In this document: piece by piece, positions 1 to 7,809 of the stretch
How the letters are laid out: each line of letters begins with the position of its first letter
Numbering within the stretch: position 1 is the stretch's first letter
From: Cellulomonas sp. ES6
GTDB lineage: Bacteria; Actinomycetota; Actinomycetes; Actinomycetales; Cellulomonadaceae
Reading direction: 5' to 3'
Assembly (NCBI RefSeq): GCF_030053835.1
Contig: NZ_CP125655.1
Location: 3,968,001 to 4,032,000, forward strand
Length of the DNA stretch: 64,000 bases
Translations under genes and position numbers: made by a program
The notes under the pieces: model-generated
What the model saw: the letters and a program-made list of their open reading frames with translations, nothing else
Databases searched by the model: none
Told to the model about the DNA's origin: nothing

Positions 1-631
1 GCAGGTCCCGGGCGTCCAGCTCCGCGCGCACCAGCTCCGCGAAGTACGCCGTCGTCAGCGGCGTCAGCCCTGCCGGCTTGATGACGACCGGGCAGCCCGC
101 CGCCAGGGCCGGCGCGACCTTGCGGGTGATCATCGCGATCGGGAAGTTCCACGGCGTGATGAGCAGCGCGGGGCCGACGGGGCGGCGCAGCACGAGCTGG
201 TGGTGCGTGCCCGCCGGTGCGCGACGCGCGAGGCCGTCCAGGCGCACCGCCTGCTCCGAGTACCAGCGCACGAACTCCGCGGCGTACTGCACCTCGGCGC
301 GCGCCTCCGCCAGCGGCTTGCCGCCCTCCGCGGTGATCAGCGCCGCCAGGTCCTCCGCCCGCGCCGTCATCGCGTCGAACACCGCCCGCAGCAGGTCCGA
401 GCGGGTGCGCGGGGCGACCTCGCGCCACGCCGGGAACGCGCGGTGCGCCGCGTCGAGCGCCGCCAGGCCGTCCTCGGGCGTCGCGTCGGCGACCTCGAAC
501 AGCACGTCCGTGGTGGACGGGTCGACCACCGGGAACGTGCCCCCGCCGCGCGCGTGGCGCCACTCGCCGCCGATCAGCAGGCCGGTCGGCGTGTGCGCCG
601 CGACGTACGGCGGCAGCGGGGAGGTCGTCAT
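1..631 (-). CDS. NAD(P)-dependent aldehyde dehydrogenase, N-terminal part (cut by window edge)
   Basis: The first 210 residues of an aldehyde dehydrogenase are present; the gene runs off the left edge, so the catalytic Cys and Glu are not visible. The N-terminal cofactor-binding motif PWNFPIAMITRK, followed by APALAAGCPVVIKPA, is typical of the succinate-semialdehyde dehydrogenase (GabD) branch, which oxidises an aldehyde to its acid in the cytosol. The substrate cannot be fixed from this half. The ATG at 631 is chosen because the protein begins there with the usual short leader before LLIGGEW. A CACACT hexamer lies 6 nt upstream, which suggests a leaderless transcript. Confidence 0.85.
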   Translation of the reverse strand, partial: MTTSPLPPYVAAHTPTGLLIGGEWRHARGGGTFPVVDPSTTDVLFEVADATPEDGLAALDAAHRAFPAWREVAPRTRSDLLRAVFDAMTARAEDLAALITAEGGKPLAEARAEVQYAAEFVRWYSEQAVRLDGLARRAPAGTHHQLVLRRPVGPALLITPWNFPIAMITRKVAPALAAGCPVVIKPAGLTPLTTAYFAELVRAELDARDL

Positions 632-637
632 GCGTCC

Positions 638-643
638 AGTGTG
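638..643 (-). promoter_or_regulatory. -10-like hexamer CACACT of aldehyde dehydrogenase
   Basis: CACACT on the minus strand lies 6 nt before the ATG at 631, the same spacing seen at many genes here. It is a weak match to TAnnnT. Confidence 0.35.
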
Positions 644-730
644 GATCCGGAGGGACGCGCGGGCACCTGCGGGACCCCCTGCGAGCCGCCGCGCGGGTGT
701 CGGGCGTGGGGCAGCCACGGTCCGTGCGGT

Positions 731-766
731 CCTCCACAGGTGGCGGCTCGGGCTCGGCTGTGGAGG
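731..766. promoter_or_regulatory. Inverted repeat CCTCCACAG-N18-CTGTGGAGG upstream of the DUF222/HNH gene
   Basis: Two perfect 9-bp arms (731-739 and 758-766) lie 40 nt before the ATG at 807. A near-identical arrangement is found upstream of recA at 31247-31280. The arms resemble the TCCACA core of DnaA boxes. The role is unknown; an operator is possible. Confidence 0.45.
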
Positions 767-794
767 GGGAGCGGGAGGTGTCGGGGGTCGCCGG

Positions 795-800
795 TAGCGT
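795..800 (+). promoter_or_regulatory. -10 hexamer TAGCGT of the DUF222/HNH gene
   Basis: TAGCGT followed by 6 nt and the ATG at 807. This supports the upstream start of the gene and a leaderless mRNA. Confidence 0.5.
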
Positions 801-806
801 CGCCGT

Positions 807-2819
807 ATGCCATCTGACCTGCGAGGACGCGCTCCGGCGGCGCGTGCGCGGCGTGCCTCGACCGGCGCGCCCGGGACCGCCGGCGTGCCCGGGACCGCCG
901 GCTTGCCCGGGACCGTCGGCGGCGTGCCCGGGACCGCCGGCGCGCGGACGGCATCCGCTCCGGACCGTCCTGCGCCGACCGCCCGAGTCGCGGGCGGCGC
1001 GGGTGGTCGCGGGGTGCTCCGGGGTGATGTCGGTGGGCGCGGGGTTCCGCCCGGCACCGGTGGCGGGCGTGTCCCCCCGGGAGGTGCGCCGGGGCGCGCA
1101 ACGGGTACTCGGAGCCGGGTCCTGCGGTCGGTCCGGGCACGGCGGGTGGACGTGTCGGTCCGCACCGCGAGCGGCATCCCGCTGGCCGCCCCGTCCGCGC
1201 GCCCCTCGTCCCGCGCACGCGCCCTCGTGCCGGACGGCGGACGCGCGCGCGGTCGGTCCGGCACCGGCGCCCGTGGCGCGGGGACGCCTGCGGGTCCGGC
1301 CGCGGCCGTACCACCGACGGTCCCCGTGCTCGACCCCGTGGCGCGCTTCCCGTTCCGGCCGGGGGCAGGAGGGGAGAGGGGCGCGGCCGTGCTCCCGACC
1401 ACCGACCCACCGGTCGCGGCGATGGCCCCGGGGCCCGAGCTCGCCGCGCTCCTGGCGGGCCTGGACCCGGACGGCGTCTCCGACCACGGCCTCGTCGAGC
1501 TCACGGCCGCCGCCGTGCGCCTCACCTCCTGGGCGCACGCCGTGGCGGCGCGGTACGCGGCTCTGCTGGCCGAGCGGCCGTCGATGAACCCGCCGTGGTC
1601 GCGCCTCACGCGCCCGCCGGCCGAGACGTCCGTCGCGGGCGACGAGCTCGCGATGAGGCTCTCGTGGTCCTCGCGCGCGGCCGGCCGCCTGGTCCGCGAC
1701 GGGCGCGCGTTCGGCCACCACCTCGGGGCCACGGGTGACGCCCTCGCTCGCGGTGACCTCGATGCCGTCCGCGCCCGCGTCCTCGTCGACCGGCTCGACG
1801 AGCTCCCGCTCGTGGTCGCCCTGGACGTCCAGGAGGCGGTGCTCACCCGGGCGCACTCCCGGACCGCCGCCCAGCTCCGCGCGGACGTCGAGCGTGCGGC
1901 GATCGCCGTGGACGCCCGCGACGCCGCCGCACGGCGCGAACGCGCGCGGACCCGACGGCGGGTCGACCGGCCCCGGGCGCTGCCCGACGGCATGGCCGGT
2001 CTCTGGGCGGTGCTGCCGGCCGCTGACGCGATGCGGCTGGACTCCGTGCTCGGGGCCGCGGCGCGGACGGCTCGCGGTGCCGGCGACCCGCGCACGCTCG
2101 ACCAGCTCCGCGCGGACGGTCTCGTGGACCTCGTCCTGCACACCGCGTGTGCCGAGCCGGACGACCGGACCGCGGTCCAGTCGTCACCGGGATCCGCGGG
2201 AACCGGCGCACGACCGGACGACCCGAACCCGGACGGTCGACCGCGGTGCCCGGCGCGACGGGGCAGCGCCCAGATCCGCGTCACCGTCCCGCTGAGCACC
2301 CTCATGGGTGAGGACGACGAGCCGGCGCACCTCGCCGGCTACGGACCGGTCGACGCCGGGACCGCCCGGGCCCTCGCCGCGGGAGGGGTCTGGCGGCGGC
2401 TCGTCACCGACCCGCTGTCCGGCGCGGTGCTCGACCTGGGCCGGACCCGCTACCGACCCACGACGGAGCTCGCCGAGCACGTCGTCGCGCGCGACCGCAC
2501 CTGCGCCCGGCCGGGATGCGGCGTGCCGGCGGAGTCCTGCGACCTCGACCACACGCTCGAGTTCCACGCCCGGCCCGGGAGCGATCCGGACGAGAGACCC
2601 GCGCTCGGCTCGACGGGGGCCGGGAACCTCGGCCCGCTGTGCCGGCGGGACCACCGGCTGAAGACCGACGGAGGTTTCGTCCTGCGCCAGGTGCTCCCCG
2701 GCGTGTTCGAGTGGCTCACGCCGACCGGTCACCGGTACCGCTGCGTGCCCGGCCTCGACCCCGCGCTCGCCCTGCACCCGCCGCCGAGGGACCCGTGGCC
2801 GTCACCGCCACCCTTCTAG
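807..2819 (+). CDS. DUF222 / HNH endonuclease-like protein (13E12 family)
   Basis: A 670-residue protein. The C-terminal part carries an HNH nuclease motif: a Cys pair in CARPGCGVPAESC, the core DLDHTLEF, then NLGPLCRRDHRLKTDGG. The middle is the helical DUF222 region that precedes HNH in this multi-copy actinobacterial family. Its biological role is not established; a DNA nuclease is inferred from the HNH residues. About 205 residues before ATG 1422 are low-complexity Pro/Gly/Ala/Arg sequence with repeated PGTAG-type units (codons about 25-45). The domain proper begins near MAPGPELAALL, so translation could start at 1422. A -10-like TAGCGT 6 nt before 807 favours the long form. Confidence 0.8.
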   Translation: MPSDLRGRAPAARARRASTGAPGTAGVPGTAGLPGTVGGVPGTAGARTASAPDRPAPTARVAGGAGGRGVLRGDVGGRGVPPGTGGGRVPPGGAPGRATGTRSRVLRSVRARRVDVSVRTASGIPLAAPSARPSSRARALVPDGGRARGRSGTGARGAGTPAGPAAAVPPTVPVLDPVARFPFRPGAGGERGAAVLPTTDPPVAAMAPGPELAALLAGLDPDGVSDHGLVELTAAAVRLTSWAHAVAARYAALLAERPSMNPPWSRLTRPPAETSVAGDELAMRLSWSSRAAGRLVRDGRAFGHHLGATGDALARGDLDAVRARVLVDRLDELPLVVALDVQEAVLTRAHSRTAAQLRADVERAAIAVDARDAAARRERARTRRRVDRPRALPDGMAGLWAVLPAADAMRLDSVLGAAARTARGAGDPRTLDQLRADGLVDLVLHTACAEPDDRTAVQSSPGSAGTGARPDDPNPDGRPRCPARRGSAQIRVTVPLSTLMGEDDEPAHLAGYGPVDAGTARALAAGGVWRRLVTDPLSGAVLDLGRTRYRPTTELAEHVVARDRTCARPGCGVPAESCDLDHTLEFHARPGSDPDERPALGSTGAGNLGPLCRRDHRLKTDGGFVLRQVLPGVFEWLTPTGHRYRCVPGLDPALALHPPPRDPWPSPPPF

Positions 2820-2988
2820 ACCGACCACCGGTGTCCGCGTCGGGTTCCCGCTCGGACGGTGGCCGCCGCCGGCCGGAGCCGCCCTCCTGGACGGGCTCGG
2901 CTCGTACGCCTGCGGTGGGAAGCCCGGTCGGTCGCTGTCCGGCCGAGGTCGGACGACGTGCGCGCCCCTTGTGCGGTCGGATGGGGGC

Positions 2989-3663
2989 GTGACGACCACG
3001 AGCCCGCACGCCCCCGCGACCACTGCCCAGCCCTCCGCCGCCCAGCCCTCCGGTGCCCTCCGCACGGTGGGGTGGCCCGCCGCGCTCGCTCTCGCGGTCG
3101 CCGCGGGTCTGCTCGCCGGGGCGCTCACCTCGTTCGGGCAGACACTGCTCGGCGACACCCCGTTCCAGGGGCTCGCCAACGCCGTCAGCCCCTGGCTCGT
3201 CGCGCCGTTCCTCGTCGGCGCGACTTCCCGCCGGTCGGCCACCGCAGCGCTGGCCGGTCTCCTGACCTGCGCCGCGCAGGTCGCCGGGTACTACGTGGCT
3301 GCAGACCTCCGGGGGTTCGCGGTCGGCTCGGCGTCGATCCTGCTGTGGAGCATCGCCGGTGTGATCGGCGGCCCGGTCTTCGGCATGGCGGGTCGGCTGT
3401 GGCGCAGGACCCGGTCCGGCGACCCGCGGTGGGCGGGTGCCGGCGCGGCGCTGCTCGCCGGCTGCTGGCTCGCGGAGGCGCTGGTGACCTACCTGGTGGT
3501 GCTGCGCCGCCCGGACGAGGCACTGGTCTTCGCCCTCGTCGCCGGGCTGCTGGTCGCGCTGCTCGGTCGCGGGGGAGGCCACCGGGCGCTGCTGATCCGG
3601 CTGCCCGTCGCCGTCGCAGCGGGAGCCGCGGGGTTCGCGGTGCTGCACGCCGTGGTCGGCTGA
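2989..3663 (+). CDS. Small integral membrane protein, DUF6518-like
   Basis: A protein of about 224 residues with six or so hydrophobic segments, beginning after a Pro/Ala/Thr-rich N-terminus (WPAALALAVAAGLLAGAL, then VAPFLVGATS, LLTCAAQVAGYYV, LLWSIAGVIGG, and two more near the C-terminus). It resembles the actinobacterial DUF6518 membrane family, which has no known function. GTG 2989 is preferred; an in-frame GTG at 2971 would add six residues. It follows the HNH gene by 169 nt and has no coupled partner. Confidence 0.6.
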   Translation: MTTTSPHAPATTAQPSAAQPSGALRTVGWPAALALAVAAGLLAGALTSFGQTLLGDTPFQGLANAVSPWLVAPFLVGATSRRSATAALAGLLTCAAQVAGYYVAADLRGFAVGSASILLWSIAGVIGGPVFGMAGRLWRRTRSGDPRWAGAGAALLAGCWLAEALVTYLVVLRRPDEALVFALVAGLLVALLGRGGGHRALLIRLPVAVAAGAAGFAVLHAVVG

Positions 3664-3730
3664 CCGGTGCCCCCAGGTGAGCGGCCGACGAGCGGGACAG
3701 GCGCTGGCAGGCCCTCCTGACGTCGCAGCC

Positions 3731-3840
3731 CGGGCGGAGTGGCTGGTCCGCGTGACACCGCGGTCCGGACGGGGTGGCTGGTCCGCGTGACACAGCGGCC
3801 CGGACGGGGTGGCTGGTCCGCGTGACACCGCGGCCCGGGG
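3731..3840. repeat. Three tandem copies of a 35-bp repeat
   Basis: The core TGGCTGGTCCGCGTGACAC starts at 3740, 3775 and 3810, exactly 35 bp apart; copies differ at a few bases. The repeats fill most of the 324-nt intergenic stretch 3664-3987, between the membrane protein and the P1 hydrolase. No gene is supported there. Copies abut without spacers, so this is not a CRISPR array. Confidence 0.85.
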
Positions 3841-3975
3841 CGCGAGGGAGGGCCGCGGGACGGCGCCGTGCACCGACGGTTCAGCCGCGGCCAGGTCGTC
3901 GTCCGGCGCGCGGTCGCCCCGGCGGCGTCCGCGTCTGCCCCAGTGACGTCCGGCACGCCGGGTCGGCGCACGTGG

Positions 3976-3981
3976 CACTGT
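3976..3981 (+). promoter_or_regulatory. -10-like hexamer CACTGT of the P1 hydrolase
   Basis: CACTGT, 6 nt, then ATG 3988. It supports this start over the in-frame GTG at 3868, which lies upstream next to the repeats. Confidence 0.4.
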
Positions 3982-3987
3982 GGAGCC

Positions 3988-5130
3988 ATGACCGAGTCAG
4001 CGCAGGCAGCCGCGCCCGACGACTCCCGCCCCGCGCGCGCCACCGAGGACTCCCCGGCGGAGCCCGTCGCCGCTCCCGCTCCGCCCCGCGGCGACGGCGG
4101 GGCCGCCACGTCCTCGGGCAGCATCACGGATGTCACGGGTGTCCGGGTGGGGCAGGTGACGCGGGCGGGTGACGGCTGGCTCACCGGCGTCACGGTGGTG
4201 CTGCCGCCGGCCGGCACCGTCGCCGGCGTGGACGTGCGGGGCGGCGGACCCGGCACGCACGAGACCGACGCGCTGGATCCGCGCACCCTCGTCCCGACGG
4301 CAGACGCCGTGGTGCTGACGGGCGGATCGGCGTTCGGGCTCGTGACGGCGCACGGGGTGCAGCGGTGGCTCGCCGAGCACGACCGGGGATACCGCGTCGG
4401 CGCATCGCCCGGGGAGGTGGTGCCGATCGTGCCCGCGGCGGCCGTGTTCGACCTCGGCCGCGGCGGGAGGTTCGACGCCCGGCCGGACGAGGCGATGGGG
4501 TACGAGGCAGCCGTCGCGGCCGCCGCTGCCGCGGAGCACGCCCCGGTCGACCGCGGCACGGTCGGGGCGGGCACCGGCGCGGCGATCGCCATGCAGTCAC
4601 GCAAGGGCGGCGTCGGGACGGCGTCCGTCCGGCTCCCGCCCCCGTGGGACCACGTGGTCGTCGGGGCGCTCGCGGTCGTCAACGCAGCCGGCGCGCCCGC
4701 CGGGCCGCCGACGGTCTCCACCGACGCCTCGGGTCCGGCCGGAGCCGGACCGGGCGCGGGCCCCGTGGCGCCGCGGCTCCCCGGGCCCCAGGCCCCGCCC
4801 GCGCCCCTGAACACGACGATCGCCGTGGTCGCGACGAACGCGGCCCTCGACCCGGCGGAGACGTCACGCACGGCGACGGCGGCGCACGCCGGGCTGGCGC
4901 GGGCCCTCGACCCGGTCCACACGCTCGTCGACGGGGACACGGTGTTCTCGCTCGCGACGGGCCAGGTGTCGCTGCCCGCGTCCCGGCCGGAGCGCGTGGT
5001 GGCCCTCGTGCAGCTGCAGGCGGCCGCCGCGCACGCGCTCGAGTTGGCGGTCGTCGACGGCATCGCCTCCGCGACGGCCGTGCGCACTCCGGCGGTCGAC
5101 CTCCCCGCCTGGGACGGGCCGCGCCGGTAG
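3988..5130 (+). CDS. P1 family (S58, DmpA/NylC-like) self-processing peptidase/amidohydrolase
   Basis: A 380-residue member of the Ntn-hydrolase P1 family, whose proenzymes cleave themselves to expose a nucleophile at the new N-terminus. The N-terminal half has the family signatures (ITDVTGVRVGQVTR, VDVRGGGPGTHETDAL, VLTGGSAFGL, GTVGAGTGA). The likely processing site is Asn275-Thr276 in PLNTTIAVVATN, by analogy with NylC-type enzymes; this is an inference. A Pro/Gly/Ala-rich linker of about 30 residues precedes it. The natural substrate is unknown; relatives act as aminopeptidases or on cyclic or oligomeric amides. No signal peptide is visible, so it is probably cytosolic. Confidence 0.8.
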   Translation: MTESAQAAAPDDSRPARATEDSPAEPVAAPAPPRGDGGAATSSGSITDVTGVRVGQVTRAGDGWLTGVTVVLPPAGTVAGVDVRGGGPGTHETDALDPRTLVPTADAVVLTGGSAFGLVTAHGVQRWLAEHDRGYRVGASPGEVVPIVPAAAVFDLGRGGRFDARPDEAMGYEAAVAAAAAAEHAPVDRGTVGAGTGAAIAMQSRKGGVGTASVRLPPPWDHVVVGALAVVNAAGAPAGPPTVSTDASGPAGAGPGAGPVAPRLPGPQAPPAPLNTTIAVVATNAALDPAETSRTATAAHAGLARALDPVHTLVDGDTVFSLATGQVSLPASRPERVVALVQLQAAAAHALELAVVDGIASATAVRTPAVDLPAWDGPRR

Positions 5131-5142
5131 GGGCGCTCGCGA

Positions 5143-5232
5143 CGCCGCTGCGATACCGCCGCGACGCCGCTGCGCCACCGCCGCGACGCCGCCGCGACGC
5201 CGCTGCGGTGCCGCTGCGGTGCCGCTGCGGCG
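5143..5232. repeat. GC-rich short-period repeat (GCCGCTGCG-type units)
   Basis: Irregular 6-15 nt units based on CGACGCCGCTGCG and GGTGCCGCTGC follow the P1 hydrolase stop. Slippage-prone simple sequence; no coding function is supported. Confidence 0.6.
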
Positions 5233-5282
5233 GGGAGCGCGGGGCGCACGGGGTGGGCACACGTGCTGCTCCGGGGGTGGGG

Positions 5283-5443
5283 TCGGGCCCCGTGGCGGGA
5301 CGACCTCGGGTCGCACGTGCGGTTCCTGAGGGGCGGTGACCGGGTCCCGTGCCGGGAGGACGGTGAGCCGCACGTACCCCTGGTGCCGGCTGACCGGGTC
5401 CGTGCCGGGAGGGCGGTGAGCCGCACGTACCCCTGGTGCCGGC
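5283..5443. repeat. Tandem 52-54 bp repeat, two good copies plus one degenerate
   Basis: Copies at 5338-5391 and 5392-5443 share GACCGGGTCC, CGTGCCGGGAGG, CGGTGAGCCGCACGTACCCC and TGGTGCCGGC; 5283-5337 is a diverged third copy. With the simple repeat before it, this fills the 422-nt gap 5131-5552 ahead of thyA. No open gene with normal codon use was found there. Confidence 0.75.
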
Positions 5444-5539
5444 ACGGTCGCAGATGCGTGTGCGGGTCCGGTGAGCGGGGCCGGTCGGGCACCCGGCGGG
5501 CCGGCCGCGTGCCGCTCCCGGGGCGTCGGTGGCCGCGCC

Positions 5540-5545
5540 TACGAT
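5540..5545 (+). promoter_or_regulatory. thyA: -10 hexamer TACGAT of thyA
   Basis: TACGAT, 7 nt, then ATG 5553. It indicates a leaderless thyA message and selects MTVEHR as the start. Confidence 0.55.
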
Positions 5546-5552
5546 GGCCCGC

Positions 5553-6371
5553 ATGACCGTCGAGCACCGCGCCGTGACCCGCACGCCCTACGAGGACCTG
5601 CTCGCGCTGGTGCTGGACACCGGCACGCCGAAGGCGGACCGCACCGGCACGGGCACGCGGAGCGTCTTCGGGCACCAGATGCGCTTCGACCTCTCGGAGG
5701 GGTTCCCCCTCGTGACGACGAAGCGCGTCCACCTCCGCTCGGTGGTGGGGGAGCTGCTGTGGTTCCTGCGCGGTGACTCGAACGTGCGCTGGCTCCAGGA
5801 GCACGGCGTGCGCATCTGGGACGAGTGGGCCGACGCGGACGGCGAGCTCGGGCCGGTGTACGGCGTGCAGTGGCGGTCGTGGCCGACGCCGGACGGCGGC
5901 ACGGTCGACCAGCTCGCCCAGCTGCTCGAGAACCTGCGGCGGGACCCGGACTCGCGGCGTCACGTCGTCTCCGCGTGGAACGTCGCGGACATCCCGTCGA
6001 TGGCCCTGGCGCCGTGCCACGCGTTCTTCCAGTTCCACGTCGCGGACGGCCGGCTGTCCTGCCAGCTCTACCAGCGCTCCGCGGACCTGTTCCTGGGCGT
6101 CCCGTTCAACATCGCCTCGTACGCGCTGCTGACGCACATGGTCGCGCAGCAGGTGGGCCTGGAGCCGGGGGACTTCATCTGGACCGGCGGCGACTGCCAC
6201 ATCTACGACAACCACGTCGAGCAGGTGCGTGAGCAGCTGACGCGCGAGCCGTACCCGTTCCCGACGCTGCGGCTGCGGCGCGCGGACTCCCTGTTCGACT
6301 ACTCGTTCGACGACGTGGTGGTCGAGGACTACCAGCACCACCCGGCGATCAAGGCCCCGGTCGCCGTCTGA
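5553..6371 (+). CDS. thyA: Thymidylate synthase
   Basis: A 272-residue ThyA that methylates dUMP to dTMP using methylenetetrahydrofolate. The active-site Cys is C155 in [11 protein letters not shown]. The folate and dUMP site motifs are intact (RTGTGT near the N-terminus, [31 protein letters not shown]). Length matches the family. ThyA is often followed by folA; here the next genes are azlDC on the other strand, so thyA appears monocistronic. The last codons and stop lie in a 20-bp unit that is tandemly duplicated just downstream. Confidence 0.97.
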   Translation: MTVEHRAVTRTPYEDLLALVLDTGTPKADRTGTGTRSVFGHQMRFDLSEGFPLVTTKRVHLRSVVGELLWFLRGDSNVRWLQEHGVRIWDEWADADGELGPVYGVQWRSWPTPDGGTVDQLAQLLENLRRDPDSRRHVVSAWNVADIPSMALAPCHAFFQFHVADGRLSCQLYQRSADLFLGVPFNIASYALLTHMVAQQVGLEPGDFIWTGGDCHIYDNHVEQVREQLTREPYPFPTLRLRRADSLFDYSFDDVVVEDYQHHPAIKAPVAV

Positions 6372-6395
6372 CGCGCCCGGTCGCCGTCCGACGCG
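6356..6395. repeat. 20-bp tandem duplication across the thyA stop codon
   Basis: 6356-6375 and 6376-6395 differ by one base (CCGTCTGACGCG versus CCGTCCGACGCG). The first copy contains the thyA stop; the second lies between the thyA and azlD ends. Confidence 0.8.
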
Positions 6396-6397
6396 GG

Positions 6398-6718
6398 TCA
6401 GGGCATCCCGAGGTAGCGGAGCAGCGCGGCGGTCGCCGCGGCGAGCAGCACGACGACGACGAACGGCGCCCGCAGCAGCAGCGCCACGGCGGCCACGACG
6501 AGCGCCACGAGCCGGGCGTCGAGGACGAGCACGCCGTCGGTGGTCCCGACCTGCACGGCGACCAGGGCGGCGAGCAGCGCGGCGGTGACGAGCGCGGCGG
6601 TCCGGGTGACGCGGGGGCGGGCGAGCACGCGGGCGGGCAGCAGGTGGCCGGCGACCTTCGTCGCCAGCACGACGGCGGCGGACGTGAGCACCGCCACCCA
6701 CACGGTGAGGCGGCTCAC
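6398..6718 (-). CDS. azlD: AzlD-family branched-chain amino acid export subunit
   Basis: A 106-residue, almost wholly hydrophobic protein with about four membrane segments, of the size expected for AzlD, the small partner of AzlC in branched-chain amino acid or analogue export. The GTG start overlaps the azlC stop (GTGA), so the two are translationally coupled. Assignment rests on size, hydrophobicity and the AzlC neighbour. Confidence 0.8.
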   Translation of the reverse strand: MSRLTVWVAVLTSAAVVLATKVAGHLLPARVLARPRVTRTAALVTAALLAALVAVQVGTTDGVLVLDARLVALVVAAVALLLRAPFVVVVLLAAATAALLRYLGMP

Positions 6719-7608
6719 GGCTGCACCACCGGCCCCACGGTCCCGTCGGGCAGTCCGCGCCCCGCAGCCGCACCGCCGGACCCGCCGCCGGCCGGCCCAC
6801 CGGACACGCCTCCGGGCCGGCCGCCGGACCCGCCCGAGTCCCCGTCCGCGCCGCCGCCGCCGCGGGCGCCGGGGCCCTCCCCGTCGGGGTCCCCGAGGAC
6901 GCCGACCACGACCGCCAGCGCAGCCGCGGCGAGCACGGGCACGCCGGCCGGGACGACGGGTGTCAGCGCGAGCGCGGTCACCGCAGCCGCCACGGCGACC
7001 ACCCGCACGGTCCGGGTCCGGGGCCCGGCGAGGCGGGGCCAGAGCAGGGCGAGGAACGCCGCGCCGGCGGCCGCGTCGAGGCCGTACCGCCGGGGGTCGC
7101 CGAGGGCGTCGCCCAGCAGCGCCCCGAGCAGGGTGAAGGCGTTCCACAGCGCGAACACCCCGGCGCCCGTCCACCAGAACCCGGCGCGGGTCGACGCCGG
7201 GCCCGGCTGGGCGGTGGCGACGGCGGTGGACTCGTCGATGGTGAGGTGCGCGGCGAGGAGCCGGCGCCACCCGTGCACACCGAGCAGGGGCGCGACCTGC
7301 ACGCCGTAGAGCCCGTTGCGCGCCCCCAGCAGCCCGGCGGTCGCGACGACGGCGCCGACCCCACCGCCCGCGCCCAGCACGCCGACGGCGGCGAACTGCG
7401 AGCCGCCGCTGAACATCAGCAGGCTCAGGGCCATGGTCTGCGGCACGTCCAGCCCCGCGGCGACGGACAGCGCCCCGAACGACACCCCGTACAGCCCGGT
7501 GGCGAGCGACACGGACACCGCGGTCCGCACGGCGGCGCGCACGGCCGGATCGGGGGCCCCGGTGCGCGCGCGAACGGGCCGGCGCAGCAGGCGGGATCGG
7601 GGACGCAC
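6715..7608 (-). CDS. azlC: AzlC-family branched-chain amino acid export permease
   Basis: A 297-residue membrane protein. The AzlC signature is clear: VSFGALSVAAGL, ALSLLMFSGGSQFAAVG, GLLGARNGLYG, HLTIDESTAVA. With AzlD it forms an exporter of branched-chain amino acids or analogues in the cytoplasmic membrane. The C-terminal 55 or so residues are an unusual Gly/Ala/Pro tail that is longer than in typical AzlC. GTG 7608 is chosen because TACTCT lies 6 nt upstream of it. It is divergent from the ugp-like operon. Confidence 0.88.
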   Translation of the reverse strand: MRPRSRLLRRPVRARTGAPDPAVRAAVRTAVSVSLATGLYGVSFGALSVAAGLDVPQTMALSLLMFSGGSQFAAVGVLGAGGGVGAVVATAGLLGARNGLYGVQVAPLLGVHGWRRLLAAHLTIDESTAVATAQPGPASTRAGFWWTGAGVFALWNAFTLLGALLGDALGDPRRYGLDAAAGAAFLALLWPRLAGPRTRTVRVVAVAAAVTALALTPVVPAGVPVLAAAALAVVVGVLGDPDGEGPGARGGGGADGDSGGSGGRPGGVSGGPAGGGSGGAAAGRGLPDGTVGPVVQP

Positions 7609-7614
7609 GAGCCG

Positions 7615-7620
7615 AGAGTA
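7615..7620 (-). promoter_or_regulatory. -10 hexamer TACTCT of azlCD
   Basis: TACTCT on the minus strand, 6 nt, then GTG 7608. The 201-nt divergent spacer to ugpA also holds a TACGGA (7797-7802) 7 nt before the ugpA GTG. Confidence 0.5.
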
Positions 7621-7809
7621 GGACGCCGCACCGCCGGCGGCGCCGGGCTGACCGGCGGGTGGACGCCCGTCGCCGCAGGTGAACGGGGGGACAAGGCTGG
7701 CCGAACGTCGGCGCGGACCCCTGTCGCCGGCGGTGGGGCACGACGCAGAGTGGCGAGGGCCGCAAGGGCGCGGGCCGTGACCTGATCCCGACCCGATACG
7801 GACTCCTTC

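Noticed and set aside
3731..3840. Possible CRISPR array
   Set aside because: Copies are head to tail without unique spacers, and no cas gene is nearby. The same holds for the repeats at 5283 and 59621.
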